A stretch of 26,469 nt of DNA from JAKACA01 sp050010115 (GCA_050010115.1 JBEKLQ010000053.1:1-26469), one strand, 5' to 3'. Shown: positions 1 to 7,643, counted from the stretch's first letter. Numbers and translations: made by a program. The notes: generated by a model from the sequence alone, not told the origin.

Positions 1-354
1 AGGCGGAGTGTCGAAGTCATCAGGAGCAGTTCCGCTCCGCGCGGCTCCCACTGGTGGGGCCTGACCCGCCAGACCTGTCAACCAGCCCGAGGACACGTCT
101 CTGCCTGCGCCCAGATTGGCCAGGTGTCGGTGTCCTCGATGCCATGGGGATCGCCCTGTGGGGTCCGCAAACTCGATTTCACGCGTGGCGATCGATCTCG
201 GTCGGTGACGTGCCGAACCGCTCACCGATTCCGCCATGAAACGAGTGCCATTTCCGGGCGCGACAGCGCGAACTTGACCGACGAGCCACCCGAATTGCGC
301 GCCGGCGCCGAGCCCCCAGACCTGCCAGCGGTGGCCTGGCGAGCATCGCCGGCG
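1..354. other. Left-edge stretch without a recognisable gene
   Basis: No reading frame here resembles a protein I know. The open frames that cross it on the plus strand run on as antisense shadows of the alcohol dehydrogenase. The last 55 bases, next to the dehydrogenase stop codon, hold nested inverted repeats that are listed separately. The rest shows no repeat, RNA gene or clear promoter. Confidence 0.5.
300..354 (-). terminator. Possible terminator hairpin after the alcohol dehydrogenase
   Basis: Two copies of the self-complementary octamer CGCCGGCG lie at 300-307 and 347-354 and can pair with each other. Between them GCCAG (324-328) and CTGGC (336-340) form a second stem around a 7-base loop. 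The structure begins directly after the dehydrogenase stop codon on the minus strand. There is no clear T run, so an intrinsic terminator is only a possibility. Confidence 0.3.
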
Positions 355-1368
355 TCAGCGCAGGTCGAAGACGACGCGTGCCCTGATGTGGCCCTTCTCG
401 ACCTCTTCGAAGCATTCGTTGACCTCGTCGAGTCTGCGGGTCTCCCGGATCACCCGGGTCCGTCCTTGAGCGTGGATCGCGAACACCTCTGCAAGGTCCT
501 TGCGGGTGCCGACGATGGAACCGACGACGGTGATGCCGTTCAACACCGTCTCGAAAATCGGCAGTTTGACGAAATTGTCCGCCGGCAGCGCGACGAAGAC
601 CAACGTGCCGCCGCGGCGCAGAGCACCGAACGCCTGCTCGAACGCCGTCGGAGCGACCGCCACCGAGATGGCCGCATGCGCGCCGCCGAGGGCCTTGATC
701 GTCTCCACCGGGTCCTCGGTGAGAGCGTTGACGACATGGTCGGCTCCCAGTTCCTTCGCGAGCTCCAGCTTGTCGTCCACGATGTCGACGGCCACCACGG
801 TGGCGCCGCTGATCTTGGCGTATTGCAGCGCGAGATGGCCAAGACCGCCAACGCCGAACACCGCCACGAGCTGCCCCGGTCGCGCCTTCGAAACCTTCAC
901 TGCCTTGTACGTCGTCACGCCGGCGCAGGCCAACACCGAGGCATCGAGCGGATCGAGCGCATCGGGTACCTGGACGACGTAGGCCGCGTTGGCGACAGCG
1001 TATTCGGCATAGGCGCCGTTCACGCCATACCCGGTATTGACCTGCTTCTCGCAGAGAGTCTCCCAGCCATCAAGGCAGTAGTCACACACTCCGCACGCTG
1101 AGCCGAGCCACGGTATGGCGACCCGGTCACCTACTTTCGGGGTGCTGACGCCCGTGCCGATCTTCTCGATGATGCCGACGCCTTCGTGGCCGGGAATGAA
1201 CGGCGGAGTCGGTTTGACCGGCCAGTCACCGTGGGCGGCATGAATGTCGGTGTGGCACAAGCCAGACGTCTCGATCTTGACCAGGACCTCGCCCCGGCCG
1301 GGCTCGGGCGTGGGCACCTCGTCGAGACTGAGGGGCTTGGTGAAATCGTGGACGACGGCAGCCTTCAT
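355..1368 (-). CDS. adhP: Zinc-dependent alcohol dehydrogenase (AdhP-like)
   Basis: A 337-residue cytosolic medium-chain dehydrogenase that would interconvert primary alcohols and aldehydes with NAD. Catalytic-zinc ligands are visible as Cys38 (GLCHTD), His61-Glu62 (GHEGVG) and Cys148. The structural zinc lobe is Cys92, Cys95, Cys98 and Cys106. The Rossmann motif GVGGLGHLA is followed by an Asp (VVAVDIVDDK), which points to NAD rather than NADP. The length is normal for AdhP/AdhA-type enzymes. The ATG start has a good ribosome-binding site (GGAGAG, 6 bases upstream). It lies 115 bases downstream of an aldehyde dehydrogenase on the same strand, so the two probably act in sequence on an alcohol and its aldehyde. 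The physiological substrate cannot be read from sequence, and the gene symbol is by resemblance. Confidence 0.9.
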   Translation of the reverse strand: MKAAVVHDFTKPLSLDEVPTPEPGRGEVLVKIETSGLCHTDIHAAHGDWPVKPTPPFIPGHEGVGIIEKIGTGVSTPKVGDRVAIPWLGSACGVCDYCLDGWETLCEKQVNTGYGVNGAYAEYAVANAAYVVQVPDALDPLDASVLACAGVTTYKAVKVSKARPGQLVAVFGVGGLGHLALQYAKISGATVVAVDIVDDKLELAKELGADHVVNALTEDPVETIKALGGAHAAISVAVAPTAFEQAFGALRRGGTLVFVALPADNFVKLPIFETVLNGITVVGSIVGTRKDLAEVFAIHAQGRTRVIRETRRLDEVNECFEEVEKGHIRARVVFDLR

Positions 1369-1483
1369 GAGATCTCTCCATTTATCGTGTTTTACAAGGA
1401 ACAGCGAGCAGGCGGTCCACCGACAAGGCTGGCCGCCATCGCGCGCCCGAGAGCCTGCCCTCGAGCGCGCGAAAGCTTGAGCA

Positions 1484-2974
1484 TTACAGCTGCGTGCAGA
1501 CGGCCTTTACCTCGGTGTAGGCCTCGAGAGCCTCGTGGCCCATCTCCCGACCCCATCCCGACTGCTTGTAGCCACCGAAGGGCAGGGCGGCGTCGAAGAC
1601 GTTGTAGCAGTTGATCCACACCGTCCCAGCCCGAATCCTCCTCGCCAAGCCATGGGCCTTGGAGATGTCATTGGTCCAGATCCCTGCACCGAGCCCGTAC
1701 AGGCTGTCGTTGGCGGTCGCTGCGATTTCGTCCAGACTCTGGAACGGGGCCGCGACCACGACCGGGCCGAAGATCTCCTCCTTGACCACGCGCATGTCGG
1801 GCCGGGTGTTGGCGATGACGGTCGGCTGGAAGAAATACCCGCGGTCGCCTTCGCGGCGACCGCCAGCCACGATTCGGGCACCCTCCGCGCGTCCCGAGTC
1901 GAGGTAGCCACTGACCTTGCCGAGCTGCTCATCGGAGACGAGCGGGCCCATCTGGGTGTCGGGGTCGAACCCGTCACCGAGCTTGATTGACTTGGCGATG
2001 TCGGCGACACCGGCCACGACTTCTTCGAAACTGTCGGTCTCGACGTACAGCCGGGAGCCTGCCACGCAACACTGCCCGTGGTTGAAGAAGATGGCATTGG
2101 CGGCACCGGCGATGGCGGCCTCAGGATCGGCATCGGAGAACACGATGTTGGGGCTCTTGCCGCCCAACTCCAGGCTCACCTTCTTAAGGTTCCCCGTGGC
2201 GGCGTTGACGATGAGCCGGCCGACATCGGTAGAGCCGGTGAAAGCGATCTTGTCGACCCCTTCGTGGGCCGCGAGCGCGGCGCCGGCCGTCTCGCCGAAA
2301 CCGGTGACAACATTGACCACACCGTCGGGAAGCCCGGCCTCGGCCATGATCTCGGCCAGGTAAAGGGCTGCGAGCGGAGTCTGCTCAGCCGGCTTGAGAA
2401 CCACGGTGTTTCCGGTCGCCAGGGCCGGGCCGATCTTCCAAGCGGCCATGAGGAGCGGGAAGTTCCACGGGATGATCTGGCCGACTACGCCGACCGGCTC
2501 GCGCAGGGTGTAGGCATGGAACTGGGCGCCCGGGGCGTACGGCACCGACAGGGCGATCGTGTTGCCTTCGATCTTGGTAGCCCAACCTGCCATGTACCGG
2601 AAGAGCTCAGCGGCCAACGGCACATCTGCGGCGCGGGCGACGGCGAGCGGCTTGCCGTTGTCAAGAGTCTCGAGCTCGGCAAATTCCTCCAAGTGCTCAC
2701 TAATGAGATCGCCGATCCTCCAGATGATCTGACCGCGCTGAGATGGCGTCAAACGGCTCCAAGGACCATCGAAGGCGCGTCGAGCTGCTCGAACTGCCAG
2801 GTCGATGTCGACGGCGTCGCCCTCGGCGACGGTGGCGAGTGTTTCGCCTGTCGCCGGGTTGACGGTCTCAAAAGTCTTGCCGGACTTGGCGTCGACCAAC
2901 TGTCCATCGATGAACAGTTGTCGGCGAGTGCGGACGAAATCATGGACGCGCTTGTCCAGAGTGGGTGTGCTCAC
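1484..2974 (-). CDS. NAD(P)-dependent aldehyde dehydrogenase
   Basis: A 496-residue aldehyde dehydrogenase of the ALDH superfamily, oxidising an aldehyde to the carboxylate. Key residues are present: Asn171 (PWNFPLL), Glu269 (LELGGKSP) and the nucleophile Cys303 in the GQCC motif. The GSTDVG cofactor motif is also there. The open frame continues 161 codons further upstream, but that part has no ALDH similarity. I chose the GTG at 2974 because the protein then has the family's usual length and because GGGAAG lies about 6 bases upstream. It is the promoter-proximal gene of a pair with the alcohol dehydrogenase, suggesting an alcohol/aldehyde oxidation unit. The family resembles betaine-, indoleacetaldehyde- and acetaldehyde-type enzymes, so substrate specificity is undecided. 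Confidence 0.9.
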   Translation of the reverse strand: MSTPTLDKRVHDFVRTRRQLFIDGQLVDAKSGKTFETVNPATGETLATVAEGDAVDIDLAVRAARRAFDGPWSRLTPSQRGQIIWRIGDLISEHLEEFAELETLDNGKPLAVARAADVPLAAELFRYMAGWATKIEGNTIALSVPYAPGAQFHAYTLREPVGVVGQIIPWNFPLLMAAWKIGPALATGNTVVLKPAEQTPLAALYLAEIMAEAGLPDGVVNVVTGFGETAGAALAAHEGVDKIAFTGSTDVGRLIVNAATGNLKKVSLELGGKSPNIVFSDADPEAAIAGAANAIFFNHGQCCVAGSRLYVETDSFEEVVAGVADIAKSIKLGDGFDPDTQMGPLVSDEQLGKVSGYLDSGRAEGARIVAGGRREGDRGYFFQPTVIANTRPDMRVVKEEIFGPVVVAAPFQSLDEIAATANDSLYGLGAGIWTNDISKAHGLARRIRAGTVWINCYNVFDAALPFGGYKQSGWGREMGHEALEAYTEVKAVCTQL

Positions 2975-3063
2975 GAGTTGCTTCCCCGAATCTCCCGCTG
3001 TCGCGGGCGTAGGTGCTCCTCCGCCCAGCGTCTGCGTTACCTCGATCGGTACCACCCTCCCAT

Positions 3064-3121
3064 TGTGCGCTGGGCACATAGGTAGCGATTTGGAGTATAC
3101 ACCCATCGGTGGTAGGCAAAA
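3064..3121 (-). promoter_or_regulatory. Possible promoter and palindrome upstream of the aldehyde dehydrogenase
   Basis: On the minus strand TATACT (3094-3099) makes a good -10 element, with a weak -35 candidate TTTTGC (3116-3121) 16 bases upstream. Just downstream of the -10 lies the palindrome TGTGC-CCAGC-GCACA (3064-3078), placed where a repressor could block transcription. The palindrome is directly visible; its role is inference. Confidence 0.35.
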
Positions 3122-3468
3122 TCCGCCACCATCCCATATGACGTTCGAGACGCAAGCTCGCCGCCGACCTGAGGAGCGCGTGGACCGCTCGACATCAGCC
3201 GTTGGGAGGACCGGGAGGCTGAGGTGGATGACCTCGCCGTCAGCGTGTCCGGTCACTGGGAAGCCAATGTTTCGAAAGCATTGCGGGTCCGATAGTTGAC
3301 GGACAGCGGTTCGGCCTTCAAGACCCCGAGGACCGACCGTCGGCGACGAGGCGCTCCGGCCGACCGGTGCCAAGTCCGTCTTGCCGGTGGTGGTTCTCGA
3401 CGATGGCCTGCAGGTCTGCGGCAGGCGGTCGACTCGAGCGACGCCAAATAAGGCCAAATGAGGTCCTC

Positions 3469-3499
3469 AGCTATCATGACAATTAGCTATCATGACAAT
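3469..3499. repeat. Two tandem copies of a 15-base motif, period 16
   Basis: AGCTATCATGACAAT occurs at 3469-3483 and again at 3485-3499, identical, separated by one base. Each copy contains the palindrome TCATGA and a TATCAT that resembles a -10 element on the plus strand. The pair sits about 220 bases upstream of the secreted-protein gene in non-coding sequence. It could be a duplicated operator or promoter element, or simple slippage. Confidence 0.7.
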
Positions 3500-3717
3500 G
3501 AGGGCAATATTCGAGATCGGCTGTCGGGACGGCGATCAGGCGCCGCTTGCGTCGATTACCATCCTGAACGAGGCCAGGATCAGTTCAGCTGGGCGCTCTT
3601 TGAGGTCACCAGGCGCTGGGCATAACAAGCGGGATGCCTCCTCAAGGATTCTTCTGGGGACACACGCATGTGGCTCGACTGTTGGTCCCCCCGTGCAAGC
3701 AATTAGGAGGTAGCGAA

Positions 3718-4542
3718 GTGAAATTCCATTCAGCATGTCGTGTTGGCGTTTTGCTGGCTATGGTCGCAGGGATGTCATTTGTCGGCATTGCGACGTCGGC
3801 CTCGGCCCAGGGCGTTCCAGTGCCGACCGGCCAAACCTTCAGCCAGTGCCCGGTGGGCCACAGGGTCTCCCCGGGGAATGGCTCGGTGTACATTTGCGTT
3901 GTCGGAGTCGCCGAAGAGGGCACGATCGACATCGGAGCTCTCGACACGACCTTCAAGGGCCCTGGAGTTGTGCAGGGTGGTACGGGTTCATGCCTTTGCG
4001 CAACGCTGACTTGGGCCCAGGCGCTCGACGGAGTGTCGTATTCTGCCCCTAAGCAGCTGCTGGCCATGTCCGTCCTGGCCCTGCTCGGCTACCCCTCGGG
4101 TATAACGCCGCCGGCCCAATCCCAGGTGTACGTGGAGACAGTACAGGCCGGCCCGATGCTCTTCGGTATCGCCAACGGCGGTGTCGTCACCGTGGTGCCG
4201 CTCTCGTTTCGCCTGGTCAACCCGTTGCTCGGCTCGAACTGCTACGTCGGCACCTTGAGCGACCCCGTGGTACTGAACCTGACCACGGCCACCTCCGGGT
4301 CACTGACGGGGACGCTCGGTTACGCGTATTCGTTTGCTGGTGGCCTCTACACGGTTGGTACCGAGGTGGTCGACAACCAGTTCACTGTGCCCGCGGCCAC
4401 CGGATGCGGCAGCGGCGGCGTGTGGGATTCGGCCATCACCGCCCTCGAAGGAGCCGACACGCCAGGTTCCAACTCGGCAATCCTCTACGGTAACTACGCC
4501 CTTGCCACGGCCAAATGGGTGAAGCACCAGTTGCACACGTGA
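3718..4542 (+). CDS. Secreted protein of unknown function
   Basis: A 274-residue protein with a Sec-type signal peptide. It has a short basic start, a hydrophobic core (VGVLLAMVAGMSFVGIA) and a likely signal peptidase site after ASA, giving a mature protein that begins QGVPVP. I chose the GTG at 3718 because it is preceded by a near-perfect Shine-Dalgarno (AGGAGG, 8 bases upstream) and puts the signal peptide at the N-terminus; the frame stays open 28 codons further up. The mature part is rich in Gly, Thr, Ser and Val with a few Cys (FSQCPVGH, GSCLC, SNCYVG, TGCGSG) that may form disulfides. It looks like the all-beta secreted proteins of unknown function common in Actinomycetota. It stands alone, followed by a strong hairpin terminator. 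I do not recognise a domain or catalytic motif. Confidence 0.75.
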   Translation: MKFHSACRVGVLLAMVAGMSFVGIATSASAQGVPVPTGQTFSQCPVGHRVSPGNGSVYICVVGVAEEGTIDIGALDTTFKGPGVVQGGTGSCLCATLTWAQALDGVSYSAPKQLLAMSVLALLGYPSGITPPAQSQVYVETVQAGPMLFGIANGGVVTVVPLSFRLVNPLLGSNCYVGTLSDPVVLNLTTATSGSLTGTLGYAYSFAGGLYTVGTEVVDNQFTVPAATGCGSGGVWDSAITALEGADTPGSNSAILYGNYALATAKWVKHQLHT

Positions 4543-4560
4543 CCTTCCCTAAAAGGGGCA

Positions 4561-4619
4561 GACTGCACAACACGCACCTCCGGCCAGGCCACAGTGGCTT
4601 GCCGGAGGTGCGTGCAGTC
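4561..4619 (+). terminator. Strong hairpin terminator after the secreted-protein gene
   Basis: CACGCACCTCCGGC (4571-4584) pairs perfectly with GCCGGAGGTGCGTG (4601-4614), leaving a 16-base loop. The stem continues as GACTG (4561-4565) with CAGTC (4615-4619) after a 5-base bulge. It starts about 20 bases after the stop codon. The following CGTTTGAT is only weakly T-rich, as is usual in high-GC actinobacteria. Confidence 0.75.
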
Positions 4620-4878
4620 CGTTTGATCGGCTTGTCAATAGGCTTGGTCGATACAGGCTCAGGGCCGCCGGCGGAGGTTCGCCTTCACCAGTTCCCGCAG
4701 TCGCCGCCTGAACGCTGCCAGGATCAGCGCGGCCAGGTGCGGGCGCTCGCTGTCCCGTTCGTCGTCCCCGGCCATTCCTGAGAGGCTAAGCGTTCTCCGA
4801 GTCCTCGTCCGCCGGCTCGACCGTCTCGGGACTATCGCCCTGTAGTTCGCGAGCCGTCACGGTGCTCGGAAGGCTTGC
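4620..4878. other. Unassigned stretch between terminator and pseudogene
   Basis: No recognised gene. On the minus strand there is a 38-codon open frame (4659-4775, beginning MAGDDERD and rich in Leu, Ala and Arg). Just upstream of it is a frame ending in an acidic tail (ETVEPADEDSENA) that stops near 4787. Both could be tails of lost genes, consistent with the decayed region next to them. Neither has a convincing ribosome-binding site. Confidence 0.4.
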
Positions 4879-5277
4879 CTACATCTTCAAACTTCGAGGG
4901 GGCAAGGTTGACCGTCACGCGGCGCATCGGCCACGGGAGACCGCTCGAGAGCAGCGCAGCCCGCACCCGGTCGCGCGCCTCGTGGCACGCTGCGTCGGGC
5001 GGTCCGAGACAGCTCCTCGACCGAGGCGAACGACCACGCGTCAGGGATCGCCCGCTCGACCCGTGAACGATGGAAGTTGAAGAATGTCGCCCGCTCCGCG
5101 CTGGCCGGCACCGGGCCGAGGGGCGCACACCGGAAGCCGAAGTAGCCCATGTACCAGCCCTTCAGGCCGGCGGCCTCCGCCCTGGCGTGACTCGTCGGAG
5201 AAGTACGTGATCGCGTGGACCGGTTCGAAGACCCGCCAGGCCCGGTCCGCAAGAGCGGCGTAGTCGTGGTCGCCCAT
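4879..5277 (-). pseudogene. Chimeric remnant: SCO6745-like gene front joined to a yifB (comM) fragment
   Basis: Three pieces in different frames read in one direction. From the ATG at 5277 to about 5185 the frame gives an N-terminus like the actinobacterial SCO6745/SalK-like family (RAWRVFEPVHAITYF). After a shift near 5184 a second frame continues that family (AEAAGLKGWYMGYFGF, APLGPV, ATFFNFH, IPDAWSFAS) to about 5010. A third frame then gives about 38 codons (4895-5008) clearly like YifB/ComM, the Mg-chelatase-like AAA+ protein: PDAACHEARDRVRAAL and RRVTVNLAPS. The rest of both genes is missing; SCO6745-like proteins are about 250-300 residues and YifB about 500. The ATG lies only 4 bases after the crotonase stop, so the SCO6745-like gene was once coupled to it. 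Family assignments are from memory of conserved motifs. Confidence 0.75.
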
Positions 5278-5281
5278 CTCG

Positions 5282-6040
5282 TCAGCGGCCCGTGAACTTC
5301 GACTCGCGCCTTTGCAGGAATGCCATCACGGCTTCCCGGCCATCCTCAGACGCGGAGTTGACGGCTTGGGCGGCGGCCTCGCGCTCCAACGCTTCGGCCA
5401 TGGACATCGAGCTTGAGTCGTCGAGCAGCGATTTCGTGCAGGACAGCGCCAGCGGCGGTCCGGCGGCCAGCCGGGCAGCCCAACCGGCGACGAAGGCATC
5501 CAGCTCGGCGAAAGGTACGACCCGGTTCACGAGGCCGATCCGCTCCGCCTCCGCCGCATCGATGATGTCGGCGAAGAACGCCAGCTCCTTCGCCTTGTGC
5601 AGCCCGACCCGCCTCGGGAGCAGCCATGAGCCGCCGAAGTCGAGGGACAGCCCACGCTTGGCGAATATCTCCGAGAACCGTGCCCGGTCGCTCGCCACCA
5701 CCAAATCACAGCCCAACGCCAGATTGCAGCCTGCGCCGACCGCTACGCCGTCTACTTTGGCGATCGTGGGCTTGGGAAGCGCGTGAAGCGCCAGAGCGGC
5801 ATCGCCGATCATCCGCATCCGCGGCAGCGGGTGCACGGTCAATCCTTCGGGGTCGCCGAGGTCGGCACCTGCACAGAAGTCGCCGCCCGCCCCGCTCACG
5901 ACGACGACGCGATCCTCCTCGTTGGTGGCTGCTTCCCGGAACACTTGAGCCAGCTCCCGCCACATGGGCCCGTTGGCGGCGTTCTTCTTCTCGGGACGGT
6001 TCATCATCACCGAGCAGACGCCGTCGGACCGCTCGATCAT
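5282..6040 (-). CDS. Enoyl-CoA hydratase/isomerase (crotonase) family protein
   Basis: A 252-residue crotonase-fold acyl-CoA enzyme, acting in beta-oxidation-like or aromatic acyl-CoA metabolism. Landmarks are MNRPEKKNA near the N-terminus, the oxyanion-hole segments FCAGADL and GVAVGAGCNLALGCDLV, and SLDFGGSWLLPRRVG. The first classical hydratase Glu is replaced by Asn (AGCNLA), and the Asp in SLDFGGSW matches PaaG-type isomerases. An isomerase or divergent hydratase is therefore likelier than a canonical hydratase. An ATG at 6052 is in frame, but the ATG at 6040 has GGAG 6 bases upstream and fits the family N-terminus, so I prefer it. The gene is divergent from the zinc-ribbon-like gene and was followed by the now broken SCO6745-like gene. 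Confidence 0.88.
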   Translation of the reverse strand: MIERSDGVCSVMMNRPEKKNAANGPMWRELAQVFREAATNEEDRVVVVSGAGGDFCAGADLGDPEGLTVHPLPRMRMIGDAALALHALPKPTIAKVDGVAVGAGCNLALGCDLVVASDRARFSEIFAKRGLSLDFGGSWLLPRRVGLHKAKELAFFADIIDAAEAERIGLVNRVVPFAELDAFVAGWAARLAAGPPLALSCTKSLLDDSSSMSMAEALEREAAAQAVNSASEDGREAVMAFLQRRESKFTGR

Positions 6041-6060
6041 GAGGGTCTCCATCTCAGCAA

Positions 6061-6066
6061 CATAAT
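6061..6066 (+). promoter_or_regulatory. Possible -10 element for a near-leaderless transcript
   Basis: CATAAT, one base off the TATAAT consensus, lies 9 bases upstream of the ATG at 6076. Transcription would then start about 1-4 bases before the start codon, and no ribosome-binding site is visible there. Leaderless messages are common in Actinomycetota. I see no clear -35. The start codons of the two divergent genes are only about 35 bases apart. Confidence 0.35.
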
Positions 6067-6075
6067 TCAGCTCTC

Positions 6076-6441
6076 ATGACGAAGCCTCGACGACGTGCGG
6101 GCTCCGGACGACGCTCGGGATCTGGCCACGGCCAGGGCTCGCGGCGGGCTGGCGCGCGCCAGCCGCCGGAGACACCCGACGCGCCGGAAGACGGACTCTC
6201 GCGGGTCCAACCGCGGGCGCTCGCCAGCGTGTTCGTCGATGACCCGATCACCGGTACGACCGCCGAGCTCCACCGCGTTCAACCATTCGAGGCCCGCAAG
6301 GAGTACGTGTGCCCGGGTTGCAACCAGGAGATCCGGCGCGGGACGGGCCATGTCGTGATCGTGCCGCTCAACGCCACCGACATGCGGCGCCACTGGCACG
6401 CTCCGTGCCTGGAGCGGGCTCGCCAACACGGGCACCGCTGA
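6076..6441 (+). CDS. Small zinc-ribbon-like protein of unknown function
   Basis: A 121-residue protein. The first ~45 residues are basic, low-complexity and probably disordered. The C-terminal half carries a conserved-looking metal-binding pattern: Cys79-Pro-Gly-Cys82, His92, His106-Ala... with the RRHWHAPC segment supplying His106, His108 and Cys111. This matches a small protein widespread in Actinomycetota (pattern YxCPGCxxxI followed by RHWHxxC), often left as hypothetical or mislabelled an ATP/GTP-binding protein. There is no P-loop here. It is transcribed divergently from the crotonase gene. The function is unknown; binding of zinc is inferred from the Cys/His spacing. Confidence 0.75.
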   Translation: MTKPRRRAGSGRRSGSGHGQGSRRAGARQPPETPDAPEDGLSRVQPRALASVFVDDPITGTTAELHRVQPFEARKEYVCPGCNQEIRRGTGHVVIVPLNATDMRRHWHAPCLERARQHGHR

Positions 6442-6529
6442 GGCACACGAGCCCTCGCCGAACACGCCACCACCGCCTCACACAGGACGGCGCCAGGTGC
6501 CCTGGGAAGGTATGGCCGCTGCGGAGCGT

Positions 6530-6535
6530 TAGCCT
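6530..6535 (+). promoter_or_regulatory. Possible -10 element upstream of the DUF2510 protein
   Basis: TAGCCT sits 8 bases before the GTG at 6544, a spacing that would give a leaderless or near-leaderless message from that GTG. No convincing -35 is visible. Alternatively AAGG at 6541-6544 acts as a ribosome-binding site for the ATG at 6553. Confidence 0.3.
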
Positions 6536-6543
6536 GTGACAAG

Positions 6544-7584
6544 GTGATCAGTATGTGGAGCGTTGCTCCGGTTTTTGGGGCGGCATCGAGCGGAATGACG
6601 TCAGCCCAGATGAACGAGGCCGTGACGTTCGCAGTCGCGTCCGGCCTTGTCGGCTACGTCTTCGCTCGGTACAGCCGCCGGGTGGTTGGTATCGCTCCGT
6701 GGAACTGGCCGCCGCTGCTCTGGGGCGCCGTTGCGTTGCTGATCCCGGGGTTCGGGCTCCTGCTCGAAGTCATTGCGCGGATGACGACCAGGCAGCTCCC
6801 GCGGACCGGCGGAGGCGACCCGAACGCATCGGGGAACTTCTTCGGAGGGCGGAACGTGCATCCGCCGCAGCCTGGTCAGCCCACCAGCGCGTGGCCCCCG
6901 CCGCAGCCGGGTCAGCCGGTGTCGCCCTGGCCGCCGCAGCCTGGTCAGCCCGCCGGCACGTGGCCCCCGCCGCAGCCGGGTCAGCCGGTGTCGCCCTGGC
7001 CGCCGCAGCCGGGTCAGCCCGCCGGCACGTGGCCCCCGCAGCCGCAGCCGCAGCCGAGCGGGGCTCCCGGCGGGGCTGAGGGCTCACCCGTGCCAGCCTC
7101 GTGGCCGCCGCCCACAGGGTCCGCCGACACTCCTGGCTGGGCTCAACAGCAGGGTCCGTGGCCGCAATCTCCGACCTGGCCACAACAGCCCGGCCCCTGG
7201 GCGCAGCCCGCTGGCGACCCGGGTGGGCAGCCGCAGGTATCGCCGCCGGCTGCTCCGGCATGGCCTCTGCCACTCGGACCCGAGGCGTTCCAGTCCCAGG
7301 TCGGGTATCCCGGCCCGGAGGGCTGGCAGCCGGAATCACCTCTCGGGGCCGCATCAGGGCCGCCGCCGTTGTTCGGCTGGTATGCGGACCCGGCAGGTAC
7401 CCATGAACAGCGGTACTGGGACGGGCGGCAGTGGTCGCACCGGGTGTCGGACAACTCCGTGCGGGGAGACGATCCACTTCCGCCCTACGGCAGCGGGCGC
7501 GGGCCAGCGCCTACGGCGACCGCGCCCACGAGCCCGGGTCCGGGTCCGGCGGGCGGGGGACACGTCACCACTCCCGACACCTGA
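6544..7584 (+). CDS. Proline-rich membrane protein with C-terminal DUF2510 domain
   Basis: A 346-residue protein. Two hydrophobic segments lie near the N-terminus (about residues 26-44 and 57-78, the second containing LLWGAVALLIPGFGLLLEV). They are followed by about 190 residues of Pro/Gln/Gly/Trp-rich repeats built on PQPGQP and PWPP units. A DUF2510 motif sits near the C-terminus (about 273-300: GWYADPAG, RYWDGRQWSHRV), followed by a short Pro-rich tail. DUF2510 is a short actinobacterial module thought to be associated with membrane proteins; its ligand is unknown. The repeat region includes an almost exact 69-base tandem duplication. The start could be the GTG at 6544 (leaderless, -10 at 6530) or the ATG at 6553 (AAGG 8 bases upstream). 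It is convergent with yraN. Confidence 0.8.
   Translation: MISMWSVAPVFGAASSGMTSAQMNEAVTFAVASGLVGYVFARYSRRVVGIAPWNWPPLLWGAVALLIPGFGLLLEVIARMTTRQLPRTGGGDPNASGNFFGGRNVHPPQPGQPTSAWPPPQPGQPVSPWPPQPGQPAGTWPPPQPGQPVSPWPPQPGQPAGTWPPQPQPQPSGAPGGAEGSPVPASWPPPTGSADTPGWAQQQGPWPQSPTWPQQPGPWAQPAGDPGGQPQVSPPAAPAWPLPLGPEAFQSQVGYPGPEGWQPESPLGAASGPPPLFGWYADPAGTHEQRYWDGRQWSHRVSDNSVRGDDPLPPYGSGRGPAPTATAPTSPGPGPAGGGHVTTPDT
6892..7029 (+). repeat. Two 69-base tandem repeats in the proline-rich region
   Basis: Copies at 6892-6960 and 6961-7029 differ at a single base (T/G within the second PQPGQP). Each encodes 23 residues made of WPPPQPGQPVSP followed by WPPQPGQPAGT. Partial copies flank both sides. Near identity implies recent expansion. 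Confidence 0.85.
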
Positions 7585-7607
7585 ACCGCCGGTCCGCCCG
7601 CTCACCC

Positions 7608-7643
7608 GGCGTCGGCGTCGGCGTCGGTGCCGGTGTCGGTGCC
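7608..7643. repeat. Six hexamer repeats between convergent genes
   Basis: GGCGTC three times, then GGTGCC, GGTGTC and GGTGCC. The array fills most of the 61 bases between the DUF2510 gene stop and the yraN stop, ending 2 bases before the latter. No coding role on either strand. Confidence 0.7.

Larger units (their letters stand above)
2975..3717. other. Intergenic stretch of about 740 bases between divergent genes
   Basis: This lies between the aldehyde dehydrogenase (minus) and the secreted-protein gene (plus). Open frames on both strands do not resemble any family I recognise. It contains a possible promoter and small palindrome for the dehydrogenase (3064-3121) and a 16-base-period tandem repeat (3469-3499). 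The middle part (about 3130-3460) could be decayed coding sequence, but I cannot identify a parent. Confidence 0.5.

Noticed and set aside
124..1101. Long plus-strand open frame of 325 codons
   Set aside because: It lies antisense to the alcohol dehydrogenase, has no family features and reflects high-GC third-position bias.
2975..3457. 161-codon upstream extension of the aldehyde dehydrogenase
   Set aside because: No ALDH similarity; the GTG at 2974 with a ribosome-binding site gives the normal protein length.
3130..3480. Possible insertion-sequence remnant between the divergent genes
   Set aside because: No transposase motif, terminal inverted repeat or target duplication could be seen; only short unassigned open frames.
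4659..4775. 38-codon minus-strand open frame beginning MAGDDERD
   Set aside because: Too short, no convincing ribosome-binding site spacing and no recognised homologue; could be a tail of a lost gene.
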